Both the position numbers and the translations under genes were made by a program. From Mesorhizobium sp. (GTDB lineage: Bacteria; Pseudomonadota; Alphaproteobacteria; Rhizobiales; Rhizobiaceae): 64,000 nucleotides of DNA. The stretch covers positions 1-64,000 of the forward strand of contig NZ_SUHQ01000034.1 of assembly GCF_004962245.1 (NCBI RefSeq), written 5' to 3'. This document shows, piece after piece, positions 1 through 9,790 of this stretch. The notes under the pieces are model-generated. The model was given only the letters and a program-made list of their open reading frames with translations. It was not told the origin of the DNA and searched no databases. Numbering within the stretch: the first letter of the stretch is position 1; the number at the start of each line of letters is the position of its first letter.

Positions 1-98
1 GACAACCTCAGCTTTCTCGGTCGGGGCCGAATGGACAACCTCCTGAAGGCTCACATCTAGTGCACCTGGGATTTGACCGACATCTACTGCATACCTGC

Positions 99-239
99 TT
101 AGCCAAACGAAACCTTGCATTCTGCTTCCAGCCATCGAGCAAGATCGTGGGCTTTACCAGACAGTTCAGTTTCTCCTGTCCATATGAGCCCGTAGTGGCT
201 TCCGTCAGGATCGAAGCCGACCGGTGCGAGAGCCGCTCT
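99..239 (-). pseudogene. Possible 3' remnant of an unidentified gene
   Basis: A 46-codon minus-strand frame runs from an in-frame TAG to a TAA at 99-101 and has no start codon. Its translation (for example GFDPDGSHYGLIW and GKAHDLARWLEAEC) has a protein-like composition, which suggests the tail of a decayed gene. I do not recognise the family. The rest of 1-405 holds no convincing gene, and the small plus-strand frame at 60-275 has no plausible product. Confidence 0.2.
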
Positions 240-405
240 CTATCTATGTCGTCGTTGCGAGGACCATGGGACTGAGGGCAACGCCCAACCCCGCCGATGC
301 GGCTTCAACGATCAGAAAGTGATGGTCTTAGAAGCGAATTTCCGTTGGGCGTGGCACCGAGGGGTAGAGGGTTGGTGCGCGTCAGGCCTGACTTCCGGCT
401 GATCT

Positions 406-1728
406 TCAGATAGCGGCGATGTCCAGCTTCGAACCGTCGACCAGACGCGACAGGCGGAACGGTGTAGGATCGACGCAAGGCGTGTCGTTTACGACGAGCT
501 CTGCGGCCAGATGACCAAGCCCCGGGCCCAAACCGAAGCCGTGGCCCGAGCAGCCCGCCGCGAGGACGAGGCCTTTCACCCCGTCCACCTGCGACACCAC
601 AGGCACTGCGTCCGGCGTGCAATCGACGAAGCCGCCCCAGGCGCTATCGATCTCTATATCGCCGAGTTGAGGGAAGGTTTTCCGGACACTCTCCACCACT
701 TGGCTTACCAGCCATTTCAAGGGTGGGGGATCCAACACGCGATTCTTTTCGAAGATCCGATCGTCGCTGGTCAGGAGCGCCGGCAATGAATCCGGCCCCG
801 AAACGAACGATTTGCCGATGCCGAGCCTGACGTTCTTCAGGCGACGCAAGAACTGCGGCATGAATTCCCGGCTATACCGAATAGCCTGGGGCGTGATTTC
901 GAGGTTCGCCTTGCCGCTGATCGCAAGCGTATAGCTGCCGTCCAGTCGGCGCGTGATCGTGCAGTAGGGTGTGGAGACCGCCTCGCCTATGTTGATTGTC
1001 GGGGTGGAACGCAGCGCGGTCTGTCGGATGCTCGCTTGGGGGAAACTGATCCCGAGCGGCCTAAGGAAGCGCGAGGACCAGGCGCCAGCGGCGCACAGCA
1101 CCGCGCTGGTTCTGATGTAGCCCTTCTCCGTGTGCACGCCCGCAATCTTGCCATTGGCCAAGTCGAGCGCCCGCGCGGCGCATCCCTGGTGGATCGTGGC
1201 GCCCAGAGCTCTGGCCCCATCGGCGATAGCCGGCGCGGCGAGCGCAGGTTCGGCCTTACCGTCCCGGTCCGAATAGGTTCCTCCGACCCATTTGTCGCGC
1301 GCTTCGGGGACGCGCTCGGCCACTTCCGCCCGGCTCAGCACGCGGGTGTCGACTTCGTACTCCCTGGCGACCTCGCGCCACCTTTCCCAGCCGGCGAGCA
1401 CAGCCTCGTTGTGGGTTGCATAGACGAGACCGCAGCGTCGAAATCCAAGGTCCCGATTGATATCGCGCGTCAGTTCGTCCCACAGTCGCATGGAGATCAC
1501 CGAGAGCGGTAGTTCGCGCCGATCGCGGTTCTGCTGGCGGCACCAACCCCAGTTTCGGCTCGATTGTTCACAGGCGACGTGGCCCTTCTCGAGCAGAGCC
1601 ACAGAGAGGCCACGCTTCGCCAAGAAATAGGCGGCCGTAGAGCCGAGGATGCCGCCGCCGACGATGACGACGTCGACCTCGGCCGGGAGACGCTCATCGC
1701 TGTGAATGCGTTCGACTCGGGGCGACAT
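406..1728 (-). CDS. FAD-dependent amino-acid/amine oxidoreductase (DAO family), paralogue A
   Basis: A cytoplasmic flavoenzyme of the D-amino-acid oxidase/DadA fold, expected to oxidise an amine or amino acid to an imine. The FAD-binding GGGILG lies near residue 25, followed by the motif SSRNWGWCRQQNRD near residue 57; a C-terminal GHGFGLGPG closes the FAD site. I chose ATG 1728, which gives 440 residues; a TTG eight codons upstream is possible but less likely. The protein is clearly paralogous to the product of 9791-11143, sharing the same NWGWCRQQNRD signature and C-terminal glycine motif. It lies downstream of the Dpp-type operon but is separated from it by transposase debris. The substrate is unknown. 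Confidence 0.8.
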   Translation of the reverse strand: MSPRVERIHSDERLPAEVDVVIVGGGILGSTAAYFLAKRGLSVALLEKGHVACEQSSRNWGWCRQQNRDRRELPLSVISMRLWDELTRDINRDLGFRRCGLVYATHNEAVLAGWERWREVAREYEVDTRVLSRAEVAERVPEARDKWVGGTYSDRDGKAEPALAAPAIADGARALGATIHQGCAARALDLANGKIAGVHTEKGYIRTSAVLCAAGAWSSRFLRPLGISFPQASIRQTALRSTPTINIGEAVSTPYCTITRRLDGSYTLAISGKANLEITPQAIRYSREFMPQFLRRLKNVRLGIGKSFVSGPDSLPALLTSDDRIFEKNRVLDPPPLKWLVSQVVESVRKTFPQLGDIEIDSAWGGFVDCTPDAVPVVSQVDGVKGLVLAAGCSGHGFGLGPGLGHLAAELVVNDTPCVDPTPFRLSRLVDGSKLDIAAI

Positions 1729-1928
1729 GTTCCAACCAACCTCGGCTGCCAAGAATGCGAAGCAAAGTTCCGATCACCCCTTCATCGCATCGTGCGTTCG
1801 AAAGAATGTGCCGAAATCATCCAGGACTTCGCCAGATATGCGGGTTTTTGATCGCTTGATCGATACGAGCTGCTCAAGCCCGATCGAGTGCCAGTTCCGC
1901 GCAGGGCGGCACCTGCTCGCGAGTGCGT

Positions 1929-2395
1929 CGGATCGCGCTTGAGGGTCTTGAGCCTGCGAGCGAAGTTGTAAGCGGCAACGAAGTCGGCGAGGTGTTACCT
2001 GAGCTGATCGTGGCTCTCCTAGTAGAAGCGTTTGACCGTGGCGTCCTTGATCGTGCGGTTCATCCTCTCGACCTGTCCATCGGTCCAGGGATGCTTGGCC
2101 TTAGTCGTACGGTGCTCGATGTCGTTCATGGCGCAGGCATATTCGAAGGCATAGAGGCAGTCATCCAGCGGCAGCAGCGTATAGCGTCGAAAGGCGACGA
2201 TGACGGCCTCTTTCTCGACCGTGAGCACGGTCGACCGCGCCTCCTTCGGCCCGGTCGGTAGATCGAGGACACAGATCCGACTCTGCAACTTCGCGACGGT
2301 CTTCTGGTTGATTCCATAGCGCTTCGCCAGCGCCCTCAAGCTCCGCGGTGCCTCCAGCCGGGCCGCAGCGACGAATGGTCAAAAGGCCGCCCCCT
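1929..2395 (-). pseudogene. Decayed IS481-family transposase
   Basis: The minus strand encodes recognisable pieces of an IS481-type transposase. The N-terminal helix-turn-helix segment (LRALAKRYGINQKTVAK, then STVLTVEKEAV and LLPLDDCLYA) joins directly to the C-terminal DDE segment (IEHRTTKAKHPWTDGQVERMNRTIK). The intervening catalytic aspartates are missing, so there is an internal deletion of the core. After KRFY the frame meets stop codons, yet homologous residues (HLADFVAAYNFARRLKTL) continue to about 1929. No intact start and no clear terminal inverted repeats were found. It is a dead element sitting between the amine-oxidase gene at 2403 and the FAD oxidase at 406. Confidence 0.75.
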
Positions 2396-2402
2396 TTGGC
2401 CG

Positions 2403-3788
2403 TCAGCGGCGGGCCCGCCACCAGGCGATCTTGTCCCGCAGCGCATAGCCCTTGATGATCGCCGGCAAGAACCAGGGATCGCCCCTATAGAAAGGGATGG
2501 AAGCTGGCGGTCGGAAGTCGAAAGCCGTGCCGGCGTCTTGCGCGCGACCCATCAGCTTGTAGGCGGCACGCGTGCCGACCCACGGTGCCCAGACCACGCC
2601 CGAACCGCAAAAGCCGGTGGCATAGACGATGTCATCCTTTTCAAAGATGCGGGGCAGCATGTCGCGGTTCATGGCCACGTTGCCGAACCAGCTGTACGAA
2701 AGGCGAACCTTCTCCAGCTCCGGGAAAATTTCTATCAGACCGTTACGCAGGCGGTGCGTTGGGGCTGTCGGATCGCTGTTGCCGCGGGAGCTGTCTCGCC
2801 CACCGAGCAGAATGCGCATGCCGTCGGGTGAAGGACGATAGTAGAAGCCCAGCTCCCGGTTCTCGCCCATCATCATCAGCTTGGGCATCAGCCGCGCCAT
2901 CAATTCAGGCGGAAGCTCCTCGGTGACGATGATCCGGCTGCGGACGGGAACCAGGCGGCGGCGCAGGAAGGGCGCGCCGCCATCGGTATATCCGTTGGTG
3001 CAGACCAGCACCTGCCGAGCCTGCACAGTCCCGGCCGATGTCGCGACACGGAACCCGGACACATCTTTCTCGATGGAAATCACGGGCGTTCGTGAGTGGA
3101 CCGTCAGCCCGGAAGCCAACGCCACCCGCAGGAGCTCGGCGTGCAACTTAGCCGGGTGCAAACCGCCAATGTCCATCCGAACCGTGCCGCCGCGGTAGAA
3201 GTCGGTGCCGATGTAGTTGCACTGCTCGGCATGCGGAACAGCGTAGGATTCGATCCCCAGCCTCTTCGCCAGCGCCTCGGCGCCGCGGGCCATCTTCTCG
3301 TACTGGTCGTATCCGAGAGCACCCATGAACCGGCCGACCAGCTGGAAATCGCAGTCGATCCCTTCCGTCTCGATGAAGTCGTAAAGGAACTCGCGCGCTC
3401 GCCGGCCCTCGGCTTCGATGGCGATCGCCTTTGCCTCGCCGAAGCGCCTGGTGATCGTCGCATAGTCCGGTCGGATGCTTCCGCTGGTGATCCCGCCGTT
3501 GCGCGACGAAGCTCCTTCCCCGGGGTTCATCGCATCGAAGGCCGCAACTGACCGTCCTTCACGCGCCAGCACCAGCCCGGCGGACAGCCCGGCATAGCCA
3601 GCGCCGACGATTGCCACATCGAGCCGCTTTGCCAGCGGCTGCGACGGCAGCGGCCTGACAGGTGCGGCTTCCCACCAGTAGGGCGTGTTCTTATCGGCGA
3701 CTTTCTCCCCATGCACGTGCGCTACTGCCCGTTGCGTTTTTAGGATCTGCAGTGGGTCGCGTTTGCTGACGAAATCAGACACGGTCAT
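2403..3788 (-). CDS. FAD-dependent amine oxidoreductase, PuuB/DAO-like
   Basis: A flavoenzyme similar in layout to gamma-glutamylputrescine oxidase and related DAO proteins. A YWW motif near residue 38 precedes the dinucleotide-binding GAGYAG at about residues 62-67. SSRNGG follows near residue 98, and FCGSGVVWAP near the C-terminus matches the second FAD contact. The start at ATG 3788 gives 461 residues and overlaps the upstream permease by 14 bases, so translation is probably coupled. It is the last gene of the transporter operon, which suggests that it oxidises the imported compound. The longer frame back to 4001 is only read-through over the permease. The exact substrate cannot be inferred. 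Confidence 0.8.
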   Translation of the reverse strand: MTVSDFVSKRDPLQILKTQRAVAHVHGEKVADKNTPYWWEAAPVRPLPSQPLAKRLDVAIVGAGYAGLSAGLVLAREGRSVAAFDAMNPGEGASSRNGGITSGSIRPDYATITRRFGEAKAIAIEAEGRRAREFLYDFIETEGIDCDFQLVGRFMGALGYDQYEKMARGAEALAKRLGIESYAVPHAEQCNYIGTDFYRGGTVRMDIGGLHPAKLHAELLRVALASGLTVHSRTPVISIEKDVSGFRVATSAGTVQARQVLVCTNGYTDGGAPFLRRRLVPVRSRIIVTEELPPELMARLMPKLMMMGENRELGFYYRPSPDGMRILLGGRDSSRGNSDPTAPTHRLRNGLIEIFPELEKVRLSYSWFGNVAMNRDMLPRIFEKDDIVYATGFCGSGVVWAPWVGTRAAYKLMGRAQDAGTAFDFRPPASIPFYRGDPWFLPAIIKGYALRDKIAWWRARR

Positions 3789-4653
3789 CTCGCACGTCGA
3801 GCGCGTCGCGCAGTCCGTCACCGATGAAGTTGAAGCTGGTGACTGCGATGGTGATGGCGGCGCCGGGGATGATCGCCAGCCAAGGCGCGCTCGCCAGATA
3901 CTGCTGGGCGCCTTCCAGCATGTTACCCCAGCTGGCCAGCGGCGGCTGAATGCCATAGCCCAGGAAGCTGATATAGGCTTCCAGAAGGATCGCGTGCGCA
4001 ACTGTCAATGTGGCGGCCACGATGATCGGTCCCATGGCATTGGGCAGGATCTCCCGGAACATGATGTGGGCGCCGCTCAATCCCAGCATGCGCCCGGCGA
4101 GTACAAACTCGCGCTCGCGCAGAGAGCGGACCTCGGCCTCGACAATTCGGGCCACTTCCATCCAACTGGTGACCGCGATGATCACCGTAACCATGGCCGG
4201 GCTCGGCTTCAGTGCCACGGCCAAAGCGAGCAGCAGGAAGATCGACGGGAAGGACAGAAAGCCGTCGACCGTGCGCATCAGCGCCGCGCCGATCCAGCCG
4301 CCGCGATAGCCCGCGACTACGCCGACGAGCGTTCCGATCAGCGTCGACAGCAACATGGCGAAGAAGGCCACCGCCAGCGAGATCCTTCCCGCCATGAGCA
4401 ATCTCGCTGCCAGATCGCGCCCCAACGGGTCTGTCCCGAGATAGTGGTGGCCGGTCAGCGGTGGGGAAAAGCGGGCGCGCAAATCGATGTAAAGCGAGTC
4501 ATAGGGCAGGAGATAGGGGCCGAAGACGCATGCCAGCGTGAGGAGGGTGATCATCGCCAGCCCCAGCAGCGCCAGATGATGGCTCGTGAAACGGCGGACC
4601 GTGCGGCTGCGCCACCAGCGGCCTTGTCCTGCATTTGCGACGAGAGCGGTCAT
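3775..4653 (-). CDS. Dpp/Opp-type ABC transporter permease (DppC-like)
   Basis: An inner-membrane permease of 292 residues with the DppC/OppC layout: an N-terminal cytoplasmic stretch, a first membrane helix near residues 28-50, a periplasmic loop with the YLGTDPLGRDLAARL motif, then five more helices. The EAA-type coupling loop appears around REFVLAGRMLGLSGAHIMFREILPN (read in part). An AGGAGG ribosome site lies seven bases before ATG 4653. It pairs with the permease at 4688 and with the ATPase at 7412. The stop overlaps the start of the FAD oxidase downstream. Confidence 0.88.
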   Translation of the reverse strand: MTALVANAGQGRWWRSRTVRRFTSHHLALLGLAMITLLTLACVFGPYLLPYDSLYIDLRARFSPPLTGHHYLGTDPLGRDLAARLLMAGRISLAVAFFAMLLSTLIGTLVGVVAGYRGGWIGAALMRTVDGFLSFPSIFLLLALAVALKPSPAMVTVIIAVTSWMEVARIVEAEVRSLREREFVLAGRMLGLSGAHIMFREILPNAMGPIIVAATLTVAHAILLEAYISFLGYGIQPPLASWGNMLEGAQQYLASAPWLAIIPGAAITIAVTSFNFIGDGLRDALDVRDDRV

Positions 4654-4687
4654 GTGGCTGCCTCCTGTCAGGCGTGAGATTGCGCGT

Positions 4688-5638
4688 TCAACCCAGGCGA
4701 ATGCGCGGGTCGACGATCGCCACCGCGATGTCTGCGATCAGATTGCCCAGGATGACGAGGATGGCCGAGAACATCAGCAGCCCCATCACGACCGGGTAGT
4801 CGCTGTAGCCGAGGCTGTCGAGGAACAGCCGCCCCATCCCTGGCCAGGTAAACACGGTCTCCGTCACCAGTGCGCCGGTCAGAATGCTGGGAAGTTGCAC
4901 CCCTGCCAGCGTGATCATCGGCAACAGTGCATTGCCAACGACGTGTTTCATTATGACTCGGCGCTCGGTCAGGCCCTTGGCGCGGGCAGTCTTGACGAAA
5001 TCCTGGCTGATCGCGTCGAGGGTGGAGGTGCGCATGTAGCGGCTCCAGATCGCGACATGCACCAGCGACAGCACGATGCTTGGCAGGATCAGGTGGTGCA
5101 GATAGTTCAGCACCGAACCGTCACCGATGGTGTACATGTTGCCCGCGGGCACCCAGCCGAGCTTGAGCGAGAAGATGTAGATGCCGACGAGCCCGAACCA
5201 GAACGTCGGGATCGACAGCGCGACCATGGCGCCGACCGTCGCCAAATGGTCGAACAGCGAATAGCGGTGCGTGGCGCCACGGATGCCGATCCAGGTGCCG
5301 ATAGCGATTGCGATCGCGGTGGATGTGCCCATCAGCAGCAACGTGGCGAAGAGATGCCGGCCGATCACTGAAAGCACCGGCGCGTTATCGCGGAAGGAGT
5401 GGCCCCAGTCGCCCTGGAGAAGCCGCCAGATCCAGTCGAGATATTGCATCCAAAGTGGACGGTTCAGCCCCAATTGCTCCTTCAGGCGATCGAGATCGTC
5501 CTGTGTCATGCCGGGATCGAGCCCGAATTGCGCTAGCGGCCCTCCCGGTAGCAGGTTCAGGACGACGAACCCGATGATCGACACGATCAGGAGCAGGATG
5601 AGGCTCTGCGAGAGCCGGTTGAGCAGGAAGCCGCGCAT
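4688..5638 (-). CDS. Dpp/Opp-type ABC transporter permease (DppB-like)
   Basis: An inner-membrane permease of 316 residues. It begins with the DppB-type signature RLSQSLILLLIVSIIGF, followed by GGPL and the family motif LGLNRPLWMQYLDW. Six membrane segments and the coupling loop TARAKGLTERRVIMKHVVGN are present. A GGAG ribosome site lies five bases before ATG 5638. The next gene begins 34 bases downstream and encodes the partner DppC-like permease. Together they form the channel for a peptide-like or opine-like solute. Confidence 0.88.
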   Translation of the reverse strand: MRGFLLNRLSQSLILLLIVSIIGFVVLNLLPGGPLAQFGLDPGMTQDDLDRLKEQLGLNRPLWMQYLDWIWRLLQGDWGHSFRDNAPVLSVIGRHLFATLLLMGTSTAIAIAIGTWIGIRGATHRYSLFDHLATVGAMVALSIPTFWFGLVGIYIFSLKLGWVPAGNMYTIGDGSVLNYLHHLILPSIVLSLVHVAIWSRYMRTSTLDAISQDFVKTARAKGLTERRVIMKHVVGNALLPMITLAGVQLPSILTGALVTETVFTWPGMGRLFLDSLGYSDYPVVMGLLMFSAILVILGNLIADIAVAIVDPRIRLG

Positions 5639-5702
5639 TCAACTCTCCTCTTTCAAGACGCCCGACGACAAGCCGCCGCCCTGAGGCGGCGGCTTAAGCA
5701 TG

Positions 5703-7373
5703 TCAGTCCTTCCAATGCCATCCGGCGGCATGCCAGGATGCGACGCGGGCGTTGGAATTTGCCTCGAAACCCTCCAGCCCTTTCTTGCGGCCGAACACAT
5801 TGGCGTAGGCAAACAGAGGCAGGAACGGCAGATCCTGACGAACAATTTCCTGAACACGCAGATAGATGGCGCGCCGCTCTTCCCGATCGAAGGTGCGGGT
5901 ACCCTTGTCGAGCAGCGCATCAACCTCCGGGTTGGAGTATTGGCCTGTGTTCGAGCCCTTTCCGCCCTTCGCGACGATCGCCTTTGTGTGCAGGCGGTTG
6001 GCAACGTCGGGGTCGCCCGCGATGACATTGGTTACACCGGAGATAGCTGACTCGAACTGCGATTTGAGCCAGAAATCGCCCCACATGACGGCGGCCGGCA
6101 GGTTCGAAATGGTCATCTCCACCCCGATCTCGGCGAATGTCTGCTGCAAGAACTGCTGCGTCTGCTCGCGCAGGTGGTTGCCGGAGGTGGTGGAGTTTGC
6201 GAACGACAGGCGCACCCCGTCCTTCACTCGTATTCCATCGGATCCGGGTACCCAGCCGGCCTCGTCGAGGATCTGGCGCGCGCGCTCGATGTTGAACTCC
6301 TGCGCCGGCAGGTTCGGATTGTAGTAGTAGGAATTCTGCGGCATGAAGGTCTCGGTGGGGTTGTGGACCCCGTAATAAAGTCCTTCGAGGATCGCTTTCC
6401 TATCTATTGCGGCGTAGAGCGCCTGGCGAACCGCAGGGTCCTTGAATTGCGGCTTCTCAAGATTGAGATAGATCGACTCGACCGATGCTCCGCGCTCCAA
6501 CATGACCACGCGATCCGGTAGTGTGCTGGCTTCCGCATAGTTGTCGGCGGTTATGAATGCCTGGTCGACAAGATCAATGTCGCCGCTCTTGAACTGGGTG
6601 TAGAGCACTGTCATGTCGGGGATGTATTTGAAGACGAGCCGCTCCAAATAGGGGCCCGCCCCGGCATAGTCCGTGTTCGCGACGAGTTCGATGTGATCGC
6701 CAGCGATGCGCTGCGCCCACTTGAATGCGCCAGTGCCGACAGGCGCCTGATTGAACGCGGCGGCGTTCGGGTCGGCCTCTTTTTCGAGGATGTGCTTGGG
6801 AACCATGAAGGTTTCGGCGAGAAACGACAGGTAAGGGGCGAAAGCCTCCTCCATCCGCCAGGTGAGCTCGGTCGGCGAGACCACCTTGATATCGCGGACC
6901 AGTGAATGGCCCGCCGTGCGCCACGCGCGGAATTTCGGATTGGTGATGAGCTCAAGCGTGAACTTCACGTCCTCGGCCGTGAAGGGTTGGCCGTCGTGCC
7001 AGCGGACGTCATCACGCAGGCGGATGCGCCACAAAAGTCCATCCTCCGAGATGCCGCCATTTTTTTGGCTTGGCACTTCGGCCACAAGATTGGGCTGAAG
7101 AACGCCCTTGGGGTCCATTCGAACGAGTGCATCAAACACTGAGAAATGCACAGCGTCGTCGCACTCGGTATGCGGCATCAGTGGATTGAAGACGGTGGGT
7201 TCCTGCGAAAATCCGACGATGACGCGGCCGGTTGGGCTCGCTGGAGGGTTCTGGGCGAAGGCAGGTTTGCCCAACAGATTGGGCGCTATGAGGCCTGCAG
7301 CACCGCCTAACGCCATCAATCGCAGTGCATCGCGCCGCGAGTAGTTTGGATTGGTGTTTGAGCGTTCAGTCAT
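5703..7373 (-). CDS. Dpp/Opp-type periplasmic substrate-binding protein
   Basis: An extracellular solute-binding protein, family 5, of 556 residues. The N-terminus carries a twin-arginine-type signal (SRRDALRLMALGG) with a cleavage region near KPAFAQNPP, so it is probably exported folded through Tat. Family landmarks include VWRIRL-like LLWRIRLRDDVRWHDGQPF near residue 100 and VRQALYAAIDR near residue 315. An AAGGGG site precedes ATG 7373. It lies between the fused ATPase gene and the two permease genes and gives the transporter its specificity. Family 5 proteins bind peptides but also opines, nickel and glycosides, so the ligand is open. Confidence 0.87.
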   Translation of the reverse strand: MTERSNTNPNYSRRDALRLMALGGAAGLIAPNLLGKPAFAQNPPASPTGRVIVGFSQEPTVFNPLMPHTECDDAVHFSVFDALVRMDPKGVLQPNLVAEVPSQKNGGISEDGLLWRIRLRDDVRWHDGQPFTAEDVKFTLELITNPKFRAWRTAGHSLVRDIKVVSPTELTWRMEEAFAPYLSFLAETFMVPKHILEKEADPNAAAFNQAPVGTGAFKWAQRIAGDHIELVANTDYAGAGPYLERLVFKYIPDMTVLYTQFKSGDIDLVDQAFITADNYAEASTLPDRVVMLERGASVESIYLNLEKPQFKDPAVRQALYAAIDRKAILEGLYYGVHNPTETFMPQNSYYYNPNLPAQEFNIERARQILDEAGWVPGSDGIRVKDGVRLSFANSTTSGNHLREQTQQFLQQTFAEIGVEMTISNLPAAVMWGDFWLKSQFESAISGVTNVIAGDPDVANRLHTKAIVAKGGKGSNTGQYSNPEVDALLDKGTRTFDREERRAIYLRVQEIVRQDLPFLPLFAYANVFGRKKGLEGFEANSNARVASWHAAGWHWKD

Positions 7374-7411
7374 TGGAATTCCCCTTGTTCTGGCGGTATC
7401 CGCCGTGGCTC

Positions 7412-9076
7412 TTACCCATTTGCTGCCACCGGACGGGTCCCGTCCGGCTGCTCTCCTGGAATCGCCGCCACCAGCTCACGCGTGTAGGCTGATTGCGGGT
7501 CGAGGAAGATTTGCGAGGGTGGTCCGCGTTCAACGATCCGCCCTTTCTGCATCACCGCGATTTCGTCGCAGATCTGGCTGGCGACGCGCAGGTCGTGGGT
7601 GATGAAGATCATCGACACGCCGGTCTCCCGCTGGATCTGGTCCAGCAGCTGCAGGATCTGGGCCTGGATCGACACGTCGAGCGCCGAGACCGCCTCGTCG
7701 GCGATCAGCAACTTCGGCTTGAACATCAGCGCCCGAGCGATGCCGATGCGTTGGCGCTGCCCACCGGAAAATTCATGCGGATAGCGGCCGAAGGCGCCGG
7801 CATCGAGCCCGACATGAGCCAGAAGCGCTTTCGCCTCTTCACGCGCCTGGGCATAGGGCGAGCCGTGCGCGACCGGGCCAACAGTCAGGATGTGGCCGAC
7901 AGTCGAACGCGGGTTGAGCGAGGCGAAGGGGTCTTGGAAGATCATCTGGACCCGCGGCCTCAACGGGCGGAACTCAGCTTCGGAAAGCTTGGCAATGTCG
8001 CGACCCTCGAACAGAATTCCGCCGCCGTCGCTATCCAGCAGTTTGATGAGAAGGCGGCCCAGAGATGACTTGCCGGAACCGCTCTCGCCGACAACGCCCA
8101 GCGTGCGCCCGGGCGCCAGATCGAACGAGACCTCGTTGACGGCGGGCACGACTCGCTGCTTGCCGAACAGCACACCGCCCTCGCGGTAGGTCTTCACCAG
8201 ATTCTCGACCTTGAGGATCGGCGCTTTGTTGGCCGTTTCCAGAGGAACGCGATCTTCGCCGGTCAGGCGCGGGACGGCCGCGATAAGGCGTCGAGTGTAG
8301 GGATGGCTGGGCGACTTCAGGACCTGCTGGGCGCTGCCATGCTCGACGATGCGGCCCTTCTCCATCACGACGACGCTGTCAGCGATTTCTGCCACCACCC
8401 CGAAGTCGTGGGTGATGAACATGACACTCATGCCCTTGCGGCGCTGAATGTCTCGGACCAGTTCCAGAATCTGCGCCTGGGTGGTCACGTCGAGCGCGGT
8501 CGTCGGTTCATCCGCGATCAGGATGGTGGGCTCGAGCGCCAGCGCCATGGCGATCATCACCCGTTGCCGCTGCCCGCCGGAAAGGCGGAACGGATACTGG
8601 TGATACATGAGCTCTGGGTCAGGCAGCCCGACCTCGGTCAGCAGTTCGAGAGCGCGGCCGCGGCGAGACTTCGGAGTGCCGACGCCATGCGCCGCCATGA
8701 CCTCGTCGATCTGTGCGCCCACGGTCATCAGCGGATTGAGCGCTGACAGCGGGTCCTGAAAGATCATCGACACGATGCGGCCGCGCAGGCTACGCAGCTT
8801 TTCGGACGGCATGCGTATGATGTTCGTGCCATCCAGATGGATGGAGCCCGAGGAGATCCGGATCACCCGGGGCAGAAGCCCCATGATCGCGTTGGCCGTG
8901 ACCGACTTACCCGATCCGGATTCGCCGATAATGCACAGGATCTGGCCGCGCTTCAGATCGAAGGAGATGTTCTCGACCGCATGGGTCCGTTCCATACCCT
9001 GCGGCAAGGTAACCGTGAGGTCGCGGACCGAAAGTGCCACATCGTGGGGGGCTACAGCCTGGATGCTTGCGGCCAT
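7412..9076 (-). CDS. Fused double-ATPase subunit of the Dpp-type ABC transporter
   Basis: A single chain carries two nucleotide-binding domains, as in GsiA/YejF-type proteins. Each half has a Walker A GESGSGKS, a signature motif (LSGGQRQR, then FSGGQRQR) and a Walker B ending in ADEPT or ADEAV. ATG 9076 has a strong GGAGGTGA site immediately upstream; the longer reading to 9097 would start before this site, so I reject it. The product is about 554 residues. It is the first gene of the minus-strand operon that continues with the binding protein, two permeases and a FAD oxidase. Confidence 0.9.
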   Translation of the reverse strand: MAASIQAVAPHDVALSVRDLTVTLPQGMERTHAVENISFDLKRGQILCIIGESGSGKSVTANAIMGLLPRVIRISSGSIHLDGTNIIRMPSEKLRSLRGRIVSMIFQDPLSALNPLMTVGAQIDEVMAAHGVGTPKSRRGRALELLTEVGLPDPELMYHQYPFRLSGGQRQRVMIAMALALEPTILIADEPTTALDVTTQAQILELVRDIQRRKGMSVMFITHDFGVVAEIADSVVVMEKGRIVEHGSAQQVLKSPSHPYTRRLIAAVPRLTGEDRVPLETANKAPILKVENLVKTYREGGVLFGKQRVVPAVNEVSFDLAPGRTLGVVGESGSGKSSLGRLLIKLLDSDGGGILFEGRDIAKLSEAEFRPLRPRVQMIFQDPFASLNPRSTVGHILTVGPVAHGSPYAQAREEAKALLAHVGLDAGAFGRYPHEFSGGQRQRIGIARALMFKPKLLIADEAVSALDVSIQAQILQLLDQIQRETGVSMIFITHDLRVASQICDEIAVMQKGRIVERGPPSQIFLDPQSAYTRELVAAIPGEQPDGTRPVAANG

Positions 9077-9790
9077 CGCGATCACCTCCCTTCTCAACGG
9101 AGTGGGTCCACACTATCTCGGACCGCATCATCGCCCTTTGAGCAGAAGCACGTCACCGAAGGGGCCATCGTCCGGCCATCTCGTCGCTTGCTGCCCTGCG
9201 GTTGCGAAAGAAGGATCCTATTCATCCTGGCGGCTCCCTTGCCGAGATTCAGTCCGCAGAGCGGACGCCGTTCCCTTTTCTTGGAGAACTCCCCGAGGGG
9301 ACAAAACGCTGCCTATCGGGAGTCCTCTGGAGCCTGCCCCGCCACTAGGAAGGGTTGCTCCGTTCTTTCAGCCAGTCTGAATGTTCTGGTTCCGCAGAGT
9401 CATCGAAACTTGGCCGTCTCGCGGCACGAACTTCTGAAAAGAACGTCCAGATCGGCATTTCACTCTGCACCTCTTCCAGCGCGGAAACCGCGATCAGACC
9501 GTCATGACTATCCGGTAGTACGCGCCTGCCTGCATGGCGATACCGTCGAGCGGTGGTATCCGTGCCGCCCATCGCAATGTCGGCCAAGGTACTCGGAGCA
9601 AGGTCGACAGTGGCGCGCCGCGTTCCGAAAAGCCCATGCAGATGACGCGGCTGCACGAAGTGTACACCTGCTTGGACCGGTGAGGCGGGAGCTTTTCGCG
9701 CAACAATTGCCCGTCCTATAGGCGGCTAACGGCAGGATATTTCGTCCAGACAAAAACTCCGCAGCCTGCCACTCCGGACCGCAGGTTAGG
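9077..9790. other. Long divergent intergenic region, no recognisable gene
   Basis: About 700 bases separate the divergent transporter operon from the FAD oxidase gene at 9791. Promoters for both must lie here. Short minus-strand frames at 9345-9656 and 9494-9706 give protein-like stretches, such as AMQAGAYYRIVMTV and DGLIAVSALEEVQ, in different frames. This could be the residue of a frame-shifted gene. I do not recognise a family and annotate no CDS. Confidence 0.4.
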
